In this document: positions 1 to 5,577 of the stretch, in pieces | Layout: each line of letters starts with the position of its first letter | Position numbering within the stretch: the stretch's first letter is position 1 | Source: Erysipelotrichaceae bacterium | Lineage (GTDB): Bacteria > Bacillota_I > Bacilli_A > Erysipelotrichales > Erysipelotrichaceae | DNA: 5,577 nucleotides | Direction: 5' to 3' | Assembly: GCA_900770275.1 (NCBI GenBank) | Contig: CAAGJS010000210.1 | Span: 1 to 5,577 of the forward strand | Made by a program: the position numbers and the translations under genes | Notes under the pieces: model-generated | Database searches by the model: none | What the model saw: only the letters and a program-made list of their open reading frames with translations | Told to the model about the DNA's origin: nothing

Positions 1-914
1 CGAAGCTCCATCTCATAGGCTTCGATATTTTCCATCCCGAGCGAAAGCAGATAGTCCGCCGCAGCCGCCGCACCGATCACACCTTCAATGTTCGGCGTAC
101 CGGCTTCAAACTTGACCGGCGTCTCCTTGAGAATCATCGAACCGTCATCCTCAAAGCGCGCATTCATATCGCCCCCGAGCATCTGCGGATCCATGCGATC
201 CAGAAGTTCCTTCTTCCCGTACAGAATGCCAACCCCCGAAGGACCGCACATCTTATGTACCGAGAAGCACAGGAAATCAACATCAAGATCTTTCACATCC
301 ACCGGCAGATGCGGAACGGACTGCGCACCGTCCACGATCATATAGGCACCGGCCGCATGTGCCGCCTTAGTCATTTCCCTGATCGGCTGAACAGAGCCGA
401 GCACATTGGTCATCTGGGCAACGCACACCGCCTTTACGCCCGGATGCAGAGCCTTCTTGAAGTCATCGATTGAAATTCTCGCCTCGCCATCCGTCGGAAT
501 GTATTCCACCCTGATGCCGTATTCCTTTTCCATCCGGAACCACGGCAGCAGGCAGCTGGCATGTTCGGCCTTTGTCGTCAGAACAACATCGCCGGGCTTC
601 AGAAACGTATGCTGCATTGCATAGGCGACCTCATTGAGCGACTGGGTCACGTTATGTGTATAGGCAATCTCATCCGGCTCACAATGAATCAGCCTGGCAA
701 AGGATTTCCGCGCCCCGTCATAGAGACGGTCATTGGTCACCGCAATGCCATAGTCGCCCCGGTGCACGTTGCTCGTATGCTTCGTATAGAAGTCAGTGAC
801 CGCATCAATGACCTGCTGCGGCTTCAGGGTCGTAGCGGCGTTATCAAAATAGATCAGATCCGGGTTGTTTTGGAACATCGGAAAATCGCCGCGGACTTTG
901 TTTACATCGAACAT
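1..914 (-). CDS. sufS: SufS cysteine desulfurase (partial, C-terminus outside window)
   Basis: Type-II PLP-dependent cysteine desulfurase that takes sulfur from cysteine as a persulfide for Fe-S cluster assembly in the cytosol. The first 304 residues are present; family members are about 405 long, so roughly 100 residues, including the catalytic cysteine loop, lie beyond the left edge. Visible motifs are FDNAATT (23-29), SNVHRG (48-53), the PLP-stacking His118 in AEHAS, Asn170 in TNVLG, Asp195 in VDGAQS, the PLP Schiff-base Lys221 in SVHKMCGP, and FEAGTPN (269-275). His118, Asn170, Asp195 and Lys221 each sit five residues before the E. coli SufS equivalents as I recall them, so the fold is colinear. 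The start overlaps the end of sufD by 13 bases and has GAGGA just upstream on the coding strand, which indicates coupling. In Firmicutes this enzyme normally hands sulfur to SufU, expected just outside the window. Confidence 0.95.
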   Translation of the reverse strand, partial: MFDVNKVRGDFPMFQNNPDLIYFDNAATTLKPQQVIDAVTDFYTKHTSNVHRGDYGIAVTNDRLYDGARKSFARLIHCEPDEIAYTHNVTQSLNEVAYAMQHTFLKPGDVVLTTKAEHASCLLPWFRMEKEYGIRVEYIPTDGEARISIDDFKKALHPGVKAVCVAQMTNVLGSVQPIREMTKAAHAAGAYMIVDGAQSVPHLPVDVKDLDVDFLCFSVHKMCGPSGVGILYGKKELLDRMDPQMLGGDMNARFEDDGSMILKETPVKFEAGTPNIEGVIGAAAAADYLLSLGMENIEAYEMEL

Positions 915-1711
915 AGTTCCTCGAGCTTCCTTTCCATTTCATCCTTGAGCATCTGCCTGAGATCGGCGTCATCAATCGTATCGGCGATCGGCAGAAGATA
1001 TCCCTGCGCCAGCAGAGCCGTGCACGTATTGCGGTCCAGGCCGCGGGACTCCATGTAATACAGCTGCTCCGGATCCACCTGGCCAATGCTCATGGCGTGG
1101 CTCGCCTGCACATCATTCTCATCAATCAGCAGCTGCGGAAGAATCTCCGTATTCTGTCCCTGCGCAAAGGAGAGGGCGCGGCTGGTCTGATGGGACTCCG
1201 AATGCGAAGCACCCTTCACCATCTTGCCGACGGCATTGATCATGAGCTTTCCCTTTTCCAGAACCACGGCATAGTTTTCCATATTGCCGTAGGTCTTCGG
1301 CGCATAGTTGACAACCTGCATGTTATAGCTGCGGCGCGTCTCTACCAGATTGGCCGAAGAGAGAAGACCTCTGGCTCCCGGCTCCAGCAGGGCAAGATAC
1401 GTATCACGATCAATCGCATGATCGTTCAGCTCACCATAGGCAACTGTCACATCACTGTCGGCCAGCGCCTCATGCGTCTCATCCATCTTCAGATCACAGT
1501 CATCTTCATTCCAGAAGAGATAGGTCACCTTTGCATTGCGGGCGGCATAGGTACGCACACGAATGTCTGCCGCATGCTTGATCCGCACGAATACACGGCA
1601 GTCCCCCTGACAGCGAACCGTCAGATTCAGCTTCCGATCACTGTCAATCTCATAGGAAAACAAACCGTCCGCAAGCTGAAGATCCGTATCAACATGGATC
1701 GGCGTCATCAT
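902..1711 (-). CDS. sufD: SufD, Fe-S assembly scaffold subunit (compact form)
   Basis: SufB/SufD-family protein, the partner that forms the SufBCD scaffold with SufC and SufB. The diagnostic C-terminal block is clear: LLIDENDVQASHAMSIG at residues 194-210, then YYMESRGL at 218-225. His205 matches the functional His360 of E. coli SufD. The neighbouring Cys358 position is Ala203, which I recall as usual in Firmicutes SufD. The protein has 269 residues against about 420-440 in E. coli and B. subtilis, so the N-terminal helical region is largely absent and only the beta-helix core plus C-terminal helices remain. No frameshift is visible: the ATG overlaps the sufC stop as ATGA, so the short form looks genuine. 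A second ATG follows immediately at 1708. The family also contains SufB; the SufC-D-S order and the ASH motif favour SufD. Confidence 0.9.
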   Translation of the reverse strand: MMTPIHVDTDLQLADGLFSYEIDSDRKLNLTVRCQGDCRVFVRIKHAADIRVRTYAARNAKVTYLFWNEDDCDLKMDETHEALADSDVTVAYGELNDHAIDRDTYLALLEPGARGLLSSANLVETRRSYNMQVVNYAPKTYGNMENYAVVLEKGKLMINAVGKMVKGASHSESHQTSRALSFAQGQNTEILPQLLIDENDVQASHAMSIGQVDPEQLYYMESRGLDRNTCTALLAQGYLLPIADTIDDADLRQMLKDEMERKLEELCSM

Positions 1712-2556
1712 TTCCGGACCCCTGCTTCAGCAGCTGTACGCACAGCGCAGCTGCCAAGTGTTCCTACCGACTTGCGCTTGTAAGGATCATCTTCCTCTGC
1801 CGTCGGCTTCACATCATATTCCTTATAGATCCAGTCGTAGCCATCGTGATCGATCTTGCGTGCAAGATCCCCATCACCTTCCAGAACCACACGGCCATCG
1901 ACCAGCACATGCGTATACTCCGGACGAATCAGCTCAAAGAAACGCTCATAGTGCGACACAATGATCAGGCCCATGTTCGTTTCCGCCTTCAGATTGTTGA
2001 TGGCATCACCGACAATCCGCATCGCATCAACGTCAAGACCCGAATCCAGCTCATCGAGCATCGCCAGCGACGGCTTGAGCATCTCCATCTGAACAACCTC
2101 GTTGCGCTTCTTTTCGCCGCCCGAGAATCCTTCGTTCAGGAAACGGTGGGCCAGATCTTCCCGCATATCGAGATCCTTGATCGTCTTTTCCATCGCCTTG
2201 ATGAACTGAAACAGAGGAATCGGCGACTCTCGGCGCACATTCATTGCGGCACGCAGGAAGTCGCTGTTGGTTACGCCCGGAATCTCCTGCGGATACTGCA
2301 TCGCCAGAAAAAGACCGGCCTTCGAACGCTCATCCACGCTCATGGCCAGCACATCCTTGCCATCCCAGGTAATGGAACCGGAAGTCACCTTATAATTCGG
2401 ATTGCCCATGATCGCCGCCAGCAGCGTCGACTTGCCGTTGCCATTCGGCCCCATGAGTGCATGGATTTCACCCTCGTTTACATTGAGTGAGACGCCATGC
2501 AGTATTTCTTTATCATCCACGGATACGTGGAGGTTTTCAATTGCTAAGTTCTTCAT
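1708..2556 (-). CDS. sufC: SufC, ABC-type ATPase of the Fe-S assembly complex
   Basis: Cytosolic ABC ATPase that powers SufBCD during cluster assembly; it is not a transporter. Every nucleotide-binding element is visible: Walker A GPNGNGKST (36-44), Q-loop Gln87 in QYPQEIPG, ABC signature FSGGEKKR (144-151), Walker B with D-loop AMLDELDSGLDVDA (165-178) and the H-loop His202 in VSHYERF. The DELDSGLD form is typical of SufC. The start at 2556 begins MKNLAIENLHV, matching the family N-terminus, and AAGGAAG lies 6 bases upstream. The frame stays open to 2718, but that extension crosses the predicted promoter. The length is 282 residues, about 20-35 more than usual; the extra lies after the YDWIYKEY segment and is charged, ending AEAGVRK. 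The stop overlaps the sufD start (ATGA). First gene of the visible operon. Confidence 0.96.
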   Translation of the reverse strand: MKNLAIENLHVSVDDKEILHGVSLNVNEGEIHALMGPNGNGKSTLLAAIMGNPNYKVTSGSITWDGKDVLAMSVDERSKAGLFLAMQYPQEIPGVTNSDFLRAAMNVRRESPIPLFQFIKAMEKTIKDLDMREDLAHRFLNEGFSGGEKKRNEVVQMEMLKPSLAMLDELDSGLDVDAMRIVGDAINNLKAETNMGLIIVSHYERFFELIRPEYTHVLVDGRVVLEGDGDLARKIDHDGYDWIYKEYDVKPTAEEDDPYKRKSVGTLGSCAVRTAAEAGVRK

Positions 2557-2562
2557 TCCCAG

Positions 2563-2569
2563 CTTCCTT
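2563..2569 (-). promoter_or_regulatory. Ribosome binding site of sufC
   Basis: AAGGAAG on the minus strand, 6 bases before the ATG at 2556. It decides the start against the open upstream extension of the same frame. Confidence 0.75.
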
Positions 2570-2584
2570 TCATTTACGCTCGGA

Positions 2585-2613
2585 ATTATAGCATAGCCTC
2601 CCTTCCACAAGGC
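2585..2613 (-). promoter_or_regulatory. Promoter of the sufCDS operon (extended -10 type)
   Basis: On the minus strand a perfect TATAAT (2585-2590) is preceded by TGC, giving the extended -10 motif TGCTATAAT. The hexamer 17 bases further up is GCCTTG, a poor -35, which fits extended -10 promoters. Predicted transcription start is near 2578, giving a leader of only about 20 bases, with no room for a riboswitch. No operator for a known Fe-S regulator could be recognised. Confidence 0.7.
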
Positions 2614-2647
2614 TTTTGACGCTCTTCCGTTTCGATGCCCAGACTGC

Positions 2648-2700
2648 TTCAGAATACATTTCGGATAATCTGTATCAAACAGCCCCGGCTGACATCTGAA
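2648..2700. repeat. Nested inverted repeats in the divergent intergenic region
   Basis: TTCAGA (2648-2653) pairs with TCTGAA (2695-2700). Directly inside it ATACA (2654-2658) pairs with TGTAT (2671-2675), and CAGC (2680-2683) pairs with GCTG (2688-2691). Together they could fold as a three-way junction. It lies outside both predicted transcripts, so it may be a DNA site for a regulator, or chance. No known motif was recognised. Confidence 0.3.
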
Positions 2701-2751
2701 ACCTGATCTCCCGCTCATACACAGCAGACACCCGGACGGATCCGTTTAAAA

Positions 2752-2780
2752 TTGCATTGCCAAAACCATTGTCTTATAAT
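2752..2780 (+). promoter_or_regulatory. SigA-type promoter of the foldase operon
   Basis: TTGCAT (2752-2757), a 17-base spacer and a perfect TATAAT (2775-2780). Transcription would start near 2787, about 20 bases before the ATG at 2808, leaving a very short leader. The -35 matches the consensus at four of six bases, including the TTG core. Confidence 0.8.
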
Positions 2781-2797
2781 TAGAAAGCATTTTTTTC

Positions 2798-2803
2798 AGG
2801 AGG
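2798..2803 (+). promoter_or_regulatory. Ribosome binding site of the first foldase gene
   Basis: A full AGGAGG, with only 4 bases (AAAC) before the ATG at 2808. The spacing is short but the match is perfect. Confidence 0.8.
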
Positions 2804-2807
2804 AAAC

Positions 2808-3971
2808 ATGGGCAGCTTTTTAAAGAAGAACTGGTTTATCTGTGTTCTCGTCGTCGCCCTTGCCGGTGTCAGCGGATATTACATTTACGACACAAGTAAA
2901 GACAAGCTCCGCGGCAAGAAGTCGAATGGAGAGGACGTTGTATACCAGATCAATGACGATGATGTAACAGCATCCGAATTCTATGATCAGATGTACGCCG
3001 ACAGCGGCGTATCCGCTCTGTATCATGCCGTACTGCGTCAGGTCGTGGATCAGACAGTCGACACAACGGATGAAATGAAAACGAATGCCGCAAGTCAGGC
3101 ACAGAGCATCATTTCCAGCTACGCTTCATCTTACGGCTCCAGCTATCAGACAACTCTGGATTCGCAGCTGAAATCGATGGGCTACAGCGGCTACGATGAT
3201 CTGGAACAGTACTTTATCGATTACAACAAGGAACTGCAGATCGCAGGCGAATATGCAAAGAATCACTTTGATGAGCTGAAGATCCGCAACATCTCCTACA
3301 TCCTTGTCTCGGCAGACGCAAACGCTGAAACACCGGGTCAGCCATCCGAGTCGCAGCAGGCAACGATGGATGCCGTTGATGCTGCAATCGCAGCAGGCAA
3401 GGACTTTGCCAATGTTGCGGCTGATTACTCCGCAGACAGTTCTACGGCTTCTTCGGGCGGTGTTCTGGGAACGATCGATAAGAATACGAGCAACCTCGAT
3501 GAAGACTTCCTGACGGCTGCCCTCGAGCTTAATGAAGGCGAAATCAGCAACTGGGTTTATTCTTCGAACTTCGGCTTCTTCAAGATCAAGTGCAACGCCG
3601 CAACTCCGGAAACACTGGAGACGATTGTAAAGCAGCAGGATCTTGATACAGCTAACGGCGTCGACTACTCTTCGCCGGCAACACCGACACCGGGTGCCTC
3701 CGCTTCCCCGGAAGCGAATCCTTCCGCATCTGCTTCGGCAAAGGCAACCGTCGATCCGGATACGATCGATTCCGATCCGTACTACGATCTTGTTTCGCAA
3801 TGGGATACAACCCTGACCGGACAGGCTCTCTGGGATAAGGCTGAAGAGCTTGGCATCACCTTCGCTAACGACGATGATCGTGCTGCTCTGCGCAGCTACA
3901 TGGGACTGGAAAGTGAAGCAAGCGCTGAACCGACAGAATCCCCGGCCGCAACGGAAGGAGGCGCACAATGA
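2808..3971 (+). CDS. prsA: PrsA-like membrane-anchored foldase with degenerate parvulin domain
   Basis: Extracytoplasmic chaperone/peptidyl-prolyl isomerase family, 387 residues. Order: KK followed by a hydrophobic helix (about 9-27) with no lipobox, so probably an uncleaved N-in signal anchor; a SurA/PrsA-type N-terminal helical region (about 44-157); a parvulin domain (about 158-262) with RNISYILV, DFANVAADYSAD, SGGVLGTI and ELNEGEISNWV; a Pro/Ala/Ser linker (about 289-315); a C-terminal helical segment (about 320-367); and an acidic Ala/Ser/Pro tail. The two conserved parvulin histidines are absent: SHIL reads SYIL (Tyr164) and the GYH motif reads GFF (Phe258). The fold therefore looks intact while isomerase activity is doubtful. 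The protein likely acts as a holdase or foldase for secreted proteins at the outer face of the membrane. The next gene overlaps it by 4 bases and is a paralogue. The symbol is by family resemblance only. Confidence 0.85.
   Translation: MGSFLKKNWFICVLVVALAGVSGYYIYDTSKDKLRGKKSNGEDVVYQINDDDVTASEFYDQMYADSGVSALYHAVLRQVVDQTVDTTDEMKTNAASQAQSIISSYASSYGSSYQTTLDSQLKSMGYSGYDDLEQYFIDYNKELQIAGEYAKNHFDELKIRNISYILVSADANAETPGQPSESQQATMDAVDAAIAAGKDFANVAADYSADSSTASSGGVLGTIDKNTSNLDEDFLTAALELNEGEISNWVYSSNFGFFKIKCNAATPETLETIVKQQDLDTANGVDYSSPATPTPGASASPEANPSASASAKATVDPDTIDSDPYYDLVSQWDTTLTGQALWDKAEELGITFANDDDRAALRSYMGLESEASAEPTESPAATEGGAQ
3955..3961 (+). promoter_or_regulatory. Ribosome binding site of the foldase lipoprotein gene
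   Basis: AAGGAGG inside the end of the upstream gene, 6 bases before the ATG at 3968. This strong site means the second gene need not rely only on coupling through the ATGA overlap. Confidence 0.8.
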
Positions 3972-4900
3972 AGAAGTTAATTGCAATCTGTGCCGCAGCT
4001 CTGGTAATTGTTCCTCTGGCAGGCTGTGACGATGCCAGCGCAAAGCTGGACAGCGCCAATGAACCGGTCGTCACGATCGGCGGCAAGCGCATTACCAAAG
4101 GTCAGCTGTATTCTTCCCTGATGACATCCGTCGGCGAATCAACAGCGATCAGCCATTCGTGGCAGGTCATTGAGGATCAGGAAATCGAAACCACCGATGA
4201 GATGCTGTCGAATGCACAGAGCACTCTCAGCGGATACAAGATGATGTATGGCGAAGATACCTTCAACCAGTACCTTGCATCGACCGGCATGACCGAAGAT
4301 GACTACATCAACAATGTCATCCTCGTCTCCACCAAGAAGAAAGAACTGTACAAGAAGTATATCGAAGAAAACTTCGACAAGGTCGTAACGGCCTATAACC
4401 CGATCAAGGCAACCATTCTCACCTTCACATCCAGTGACGATGCCAACGCAGCCGTCAGCGGCCTGAAAGACGGCTCCACGACCGTCGCCGATGTCATCTC
4501 GCACTATTCCCTCTCGGACAGCGGTGAATCCCAGCTGATCACGATCGATACAACTTCGATTGATACGATTGCGCTGAGCTATCTGCGTTCTGCTTCGGTC
4601 GATGACGGCTGGCAGGTTGTTCCGGGAAGCTCGGAAGACACATGGTATGTTCTGCGCCTGGATTCCAACACTCCGGCAGATTACCGTGACGAATTCATCG
4701 ACTGGGCTTACCAGCAGACGTCCGTACAGAACGATGCGACGACCTACTGGTTCAAGAAATACAACTTCCATGTCTACGACATCGATCTCTACAATGCCGT
4801 CGCAAGTGCAGATCCCAACGCTCTTGTGCAGGCAATCGCAGATCCGACGCCGACACCGGAAGCCAGTGCATCCGCAAGTGCAAGTGCTTCCGCAAACTAA
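3968..4900 (+). CDS. PrsA/SurA-like foldase lipoprotein, parvulin core barely recognisable
   Basis: A 310-residue secreted lipoprotein. The signal peptide MKKLIAICAA... ends in the lipobox LAGC, so Cys20 should be lipidated and the mature protein tethered outside the membrane. The N-terminal part resembles the upstream protein: VVTIGGKRITKGQLYSSLM matches VVYQINDDDVTASEFYDQM, and TTDEM recurs (75-79 here, 86-90 upstream). Residues about 146-232 occupy the parvulin position (KATILTF, then TTVADVISHYSLSDSG, then WYVLRLDSN). The GG-G core and the catalytic histidines are missing there. WFKKYNFHVYDIDLY (261-275) resembles the usual PrsA C-terminal segment. The end is PTPTPEAS followed by an Ala-Ser repeat. 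The start overlaps the upstream stop as ATGA, with AAGGAGG 6 bases before it, so the pair is probably made together. Client proteins are unknown. Confidence 0.8.
   Translation: MKKLIAICAAALVIVPLAGCDDASAKLDSANEPVVTIGGKRITKGQLYSSLMTSVGESTAISHSWQVIEDQEIETTDEMLSNAQSTLSGYKMMYGEDTFNQYLASTGMTEDDYINNVILVSTKKKELYKKYIEENFDKVVTAYNPIKATILTFTSSDDANAAVSGLKDGSTTVADVISHYSLSDSGESQLITIDTTSIDTIALSYLRSASVDDGWQVVPGSSEDTWYVLRLDSNTPADYRDEFIDWAYQQTSVQNDATTYWFKKYNFHVYDIDLYNAVASADPNALVQAIADPTPTPEASASASASASAN
4857..4897 (+). repeat. Ala-Ser codon repeat at the end of the lipoprotein gene
   Basis: Imperfect six-base units (GCAAGT, GCATCC, GCTTCC and variants) encode alternating Ala and Ser in the last residues before the stop. 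Unit changes would keep the frame, so any slippage alters tail length only. A related ASAS stretch is found in the upstream gene's linker (about 3692-3745). Confidence 0.6.
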
Positions 4901-4918
4901 GCAGGCAGAGATTCCAAC

Positions 4919-4947
4919 AAGGCAGCCGCAGTCCGGCTGCCTTTTCT
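4919..4947 (+). terminator. Rho-independent terminator of the foldase operon
   Basis: Perfect 8-bp stem GGCAGCCG/CGGCTGCC (4921-4928, 4934-4941), loop CAGTC and TTTTCT after it; AA before the stem extends pairing into the T-run. It begins 18 bases after the stop codon. Confidence 0.9.
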
Positions 4948-4948
4948 G

Positions 4949-4954
4949 TATAAT
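4949..4954 (+). promoter_or_regulatory. Possible -10 box for hit
   Basis: Perfect TATAAT directly after the terminator T-run. No -35-like hexamer occurs at 16-18 bases, where the terminator stem and loop lie, so this is only a candidate. It would give a leader of about 20 bases. Confidence 0.4.
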
Positions 4955-4965
4955 GGAAACCAGTC

Positions 4966-4971
4966 AGGAGG
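4966..4971 (+). promoter_or_regulatory. Ribosome binding site of hit
   Basis: AGGAGG with 8 bases before the ATG at 4980. It picks this start; the same frame is open back to 4602, but only across the foldase gene and the terminator. Confidence 0.85.
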
Positions 4972-4979
4972 CAGATACT

Positions 4980-5375
4980 ATGTGTGTATTCTGTGACATC
5001 ATCAATAAGAAAATTCCGTCCAAAGTCGTCTATGAAGATGACAAGGTTCTCGCTATTCTCGATCTTTCTCAGCTGACCTATGGTCATACGCTTGTCATGC
5101 CCAAGAAGCACGTCGACAATTTTCTCGAAGCAGATCCGGAGACTGTAACGGACTGCGCATTAGTCACTCAGAAACTGGCAAAGCAGATCGTAAAGAACAC
5201 CGGTGCCAAAGGGGCCAACATCGTAACCAATGCAGGTGCCGCAGCCGGTCAGTCTGTCAACCATCTCCATTTCCATATCGTTCCCCGCTACGATGAAAAC
5301 GACGGCTTCGGCTTCAAGGAAACACCGCACGAGAACCTTGACTTGGATGAAGTACTGAAGACTATCACGAAATAA
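4980..5375 (+). CDS. hit: HIT-family nucleotide hydrolase, zinc-binding type
   Basis: Small cytosolic protein of the histidine-triad superfamily (Hint branch), which hydrolyses nucleoside phosphoramidates and similar nucleotide conjugates; the physiological substrate in Firmicutes is unclear. It has 131 residues, somewhat shorter than B. subtilis Hit (about 145). The triad is HLHFHIVPR with His95, His97 and His99; His97 is the expected nucleophile. The N-terminal CVFC (Cys2, Cys5) together with His44 in PKKH and His95 forms the structural zinc site of this subgroup. LDLSQLTYGHTLVMPKKH and NAGAAAGQSVNH are also characteristic. It sits after the terminator of the foldase operon, with its own ribosome site. 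In B. subtilis hit and prsA are also close neighbours, as I recall. Confidence 0.95.
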   Translation: MCVFCDIINKKIPSKVVYEDDKVLAILDLSQLTYGHTLVMPKKHVDNFLEADPETVTDCALVTQKLAKQIVKNTGAKGANIVTNAGAAAGQSVNHLHFHIVPRYDENDGFGFKETPHENLDLDEVLKTITK

Positions 5376-5392
5376 CGGATGATCCCGAATCA

Positions 5393-5420
5393 ATGAAAGG
5401 CGGCTGCGGCCGCCTTTCAT
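5393..5420. terminator. Bidirectional terminator between hit and the convergent gene
   Basis: Perfect 12-bp inverted repeat ATGAAAGGCGGC/GCCGCCTTTCAT with loop TGCG. Read in either direction, the GC-rich stem is followed by TTTCATT, so it can end both the hit transcript and the transcript of the minus-strand gene, whose stop is 8 bases away. Confidence 0.85.
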
Positions 5421-5428
5421 TTACCTGC

Positions 5429-5577
5429 TTATTTACCTTCTTCTTCATGGTTGATGCGAACATGCATACGCCGGAACATTACTTCCTGCGCCTTTTCTTC
5501 CAGCGTATCATCCAGAGGCTCCAGATCCACGCTGCCGTAATTTCTCCTGAGTGCCCGCCGCAGCACAGCATCCGCAA
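5429..5577 (-). CDS. Unidentified protein, C-terminal 48 residues only
   Basis: An open frame enters from the right edge on the minus strand and stops with TAA at 5429-5431. The visible end is charged: it contains LRRALRRNYGSVDLEP, DDTLEEKAQEVMFRRMH and the terminal NHEEEGK. It is probably helical, with no membrane segment or metal motif. I do not recognise the family. Support comes from its position: it ends 8 bases before a terminator that works for both strands, as expected for a convergent gene. A plus-strand frame across the same bases is also open but has no ribosome site. Coding status is likely but not proven on 48 codons. Confidence 0.55.
   Translation of the reverse strand, partial: ADAVLRRALRRNYGSVDLEPLDDTLEEKAQEVMFRRMHVRINHEEEGK

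Noticed and set aside
561..1058. Plus-strand open frame across the sufS and sufD junction
   Set aside because: It runs opposite two well-supported genes and has no ribosome site or known domain.
1097..1783. Plus-strand open frame opposite sufD (228 codons)
   Set aside because: Shadow of sufD: Ile/His/Arg-rich with no motif or ribosome site.
1846..2490. Plus-strand open frame opposite sufC (214 codons)
   Set aside because: Shadow of a gene with every ABC motif intact; the His/Arg-rich translation is typical of antisense frames.
2557..2718. Upstream extension of the sufC frame (54 more codons)
   Set aside because: It crosses the predicted promoter, has no ribosome site, and its residues do not resemble any SufC N-terminus; the start at 2556 has AAGGAAG and the family-typical beginning.
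3126..4043. Long antisense open frame across the first foldase gene (305 codons)
   Set aside because: The translation is rich in Cys and Arg with no domain, and the opposite strand carries a recognisable protein; codon bias keeps the antisense frame open.
4139..4771. Antisense open frame across the lipoprotein gene (210 codons)
   Set aside because: Shadow of the real gene, with no ribosome site or recognisable motif.
4602..4979. Upstream extension of the hit frame
   Set aside because: It lies in another frame of the foldase gene and runs through a strong terminator; the Arg/Thr/Gln-rich translation looks like a shadow, and the ATG at 4980 has AGGAGG.
5448..5577. Plus-strand open frame at the right edge
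   Set aside because: It has no ribosome site before its ATG, and the minus-strand frame fits better with the bidirectional terminator; neither is certain at this length.

Overview
The window looks like chromosomal core sequence from a low-complexity-rich Firmicute with medium GC (about half G+C by eye). The sufC-sufD-sufS gene order, AGGAGG-type ribosome sites, PrsA-like foldases and a hit gene beside them all point to Bacillota. The unusually short SufD and the GC level suggest Erysipelotrichia or a relative, but that is a guess from memory, not a search. I see no mobile element, CRISPR array, tRNA or rRNA.

Left half (1-2556, minus strand): a SUF iron-sulfur cluster operon, read right to left as sufC, sufD, sufS. 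The genes overlap by 4 and 13 bases, so they are probably translationally coupled. SufC is the ABC ATPase and SufD the scaffold partner. SufS is the cysteine desulfurase and runs off the left edge, so its last quarter, including the catalytic cysteine, is missing. By analogy with other Firmicutes, sufU and sufB probably follow outside the window. A TATAAT box just upstream of sufC fixes the operon start.

Middle (2557-2807): a divergent intergenic region with a promoter at each end and a small nested inverted-repeat structure between them.

Right half (2808-5375, plus strand): two overlapping genes for extracytoplasmic PrsA-like foldases, the first membrane-anchored and the second a lipoprotein. 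They are visibly paralogous. The first keeps a recognisable parvulin domain but has lost both conserved histidines; in the second the parvulin domain is barely recognisable. Both carry Pro/Ala/Ser-rich stretches. A strong terminator separates them from hit, a zinc-type HIT-family nucleotide hydrolase with its own ribosome site.

Right edge (5376-5577): a hairpin that can terminate in both directions, then the C-terminal end of an unidentified convergent gene on the minus strand.

The known systems account for nearly all of the sequence. I did not find a clearly new multi-gene system. The most interesting item is the tandem foldase pair with degenerate active sites.
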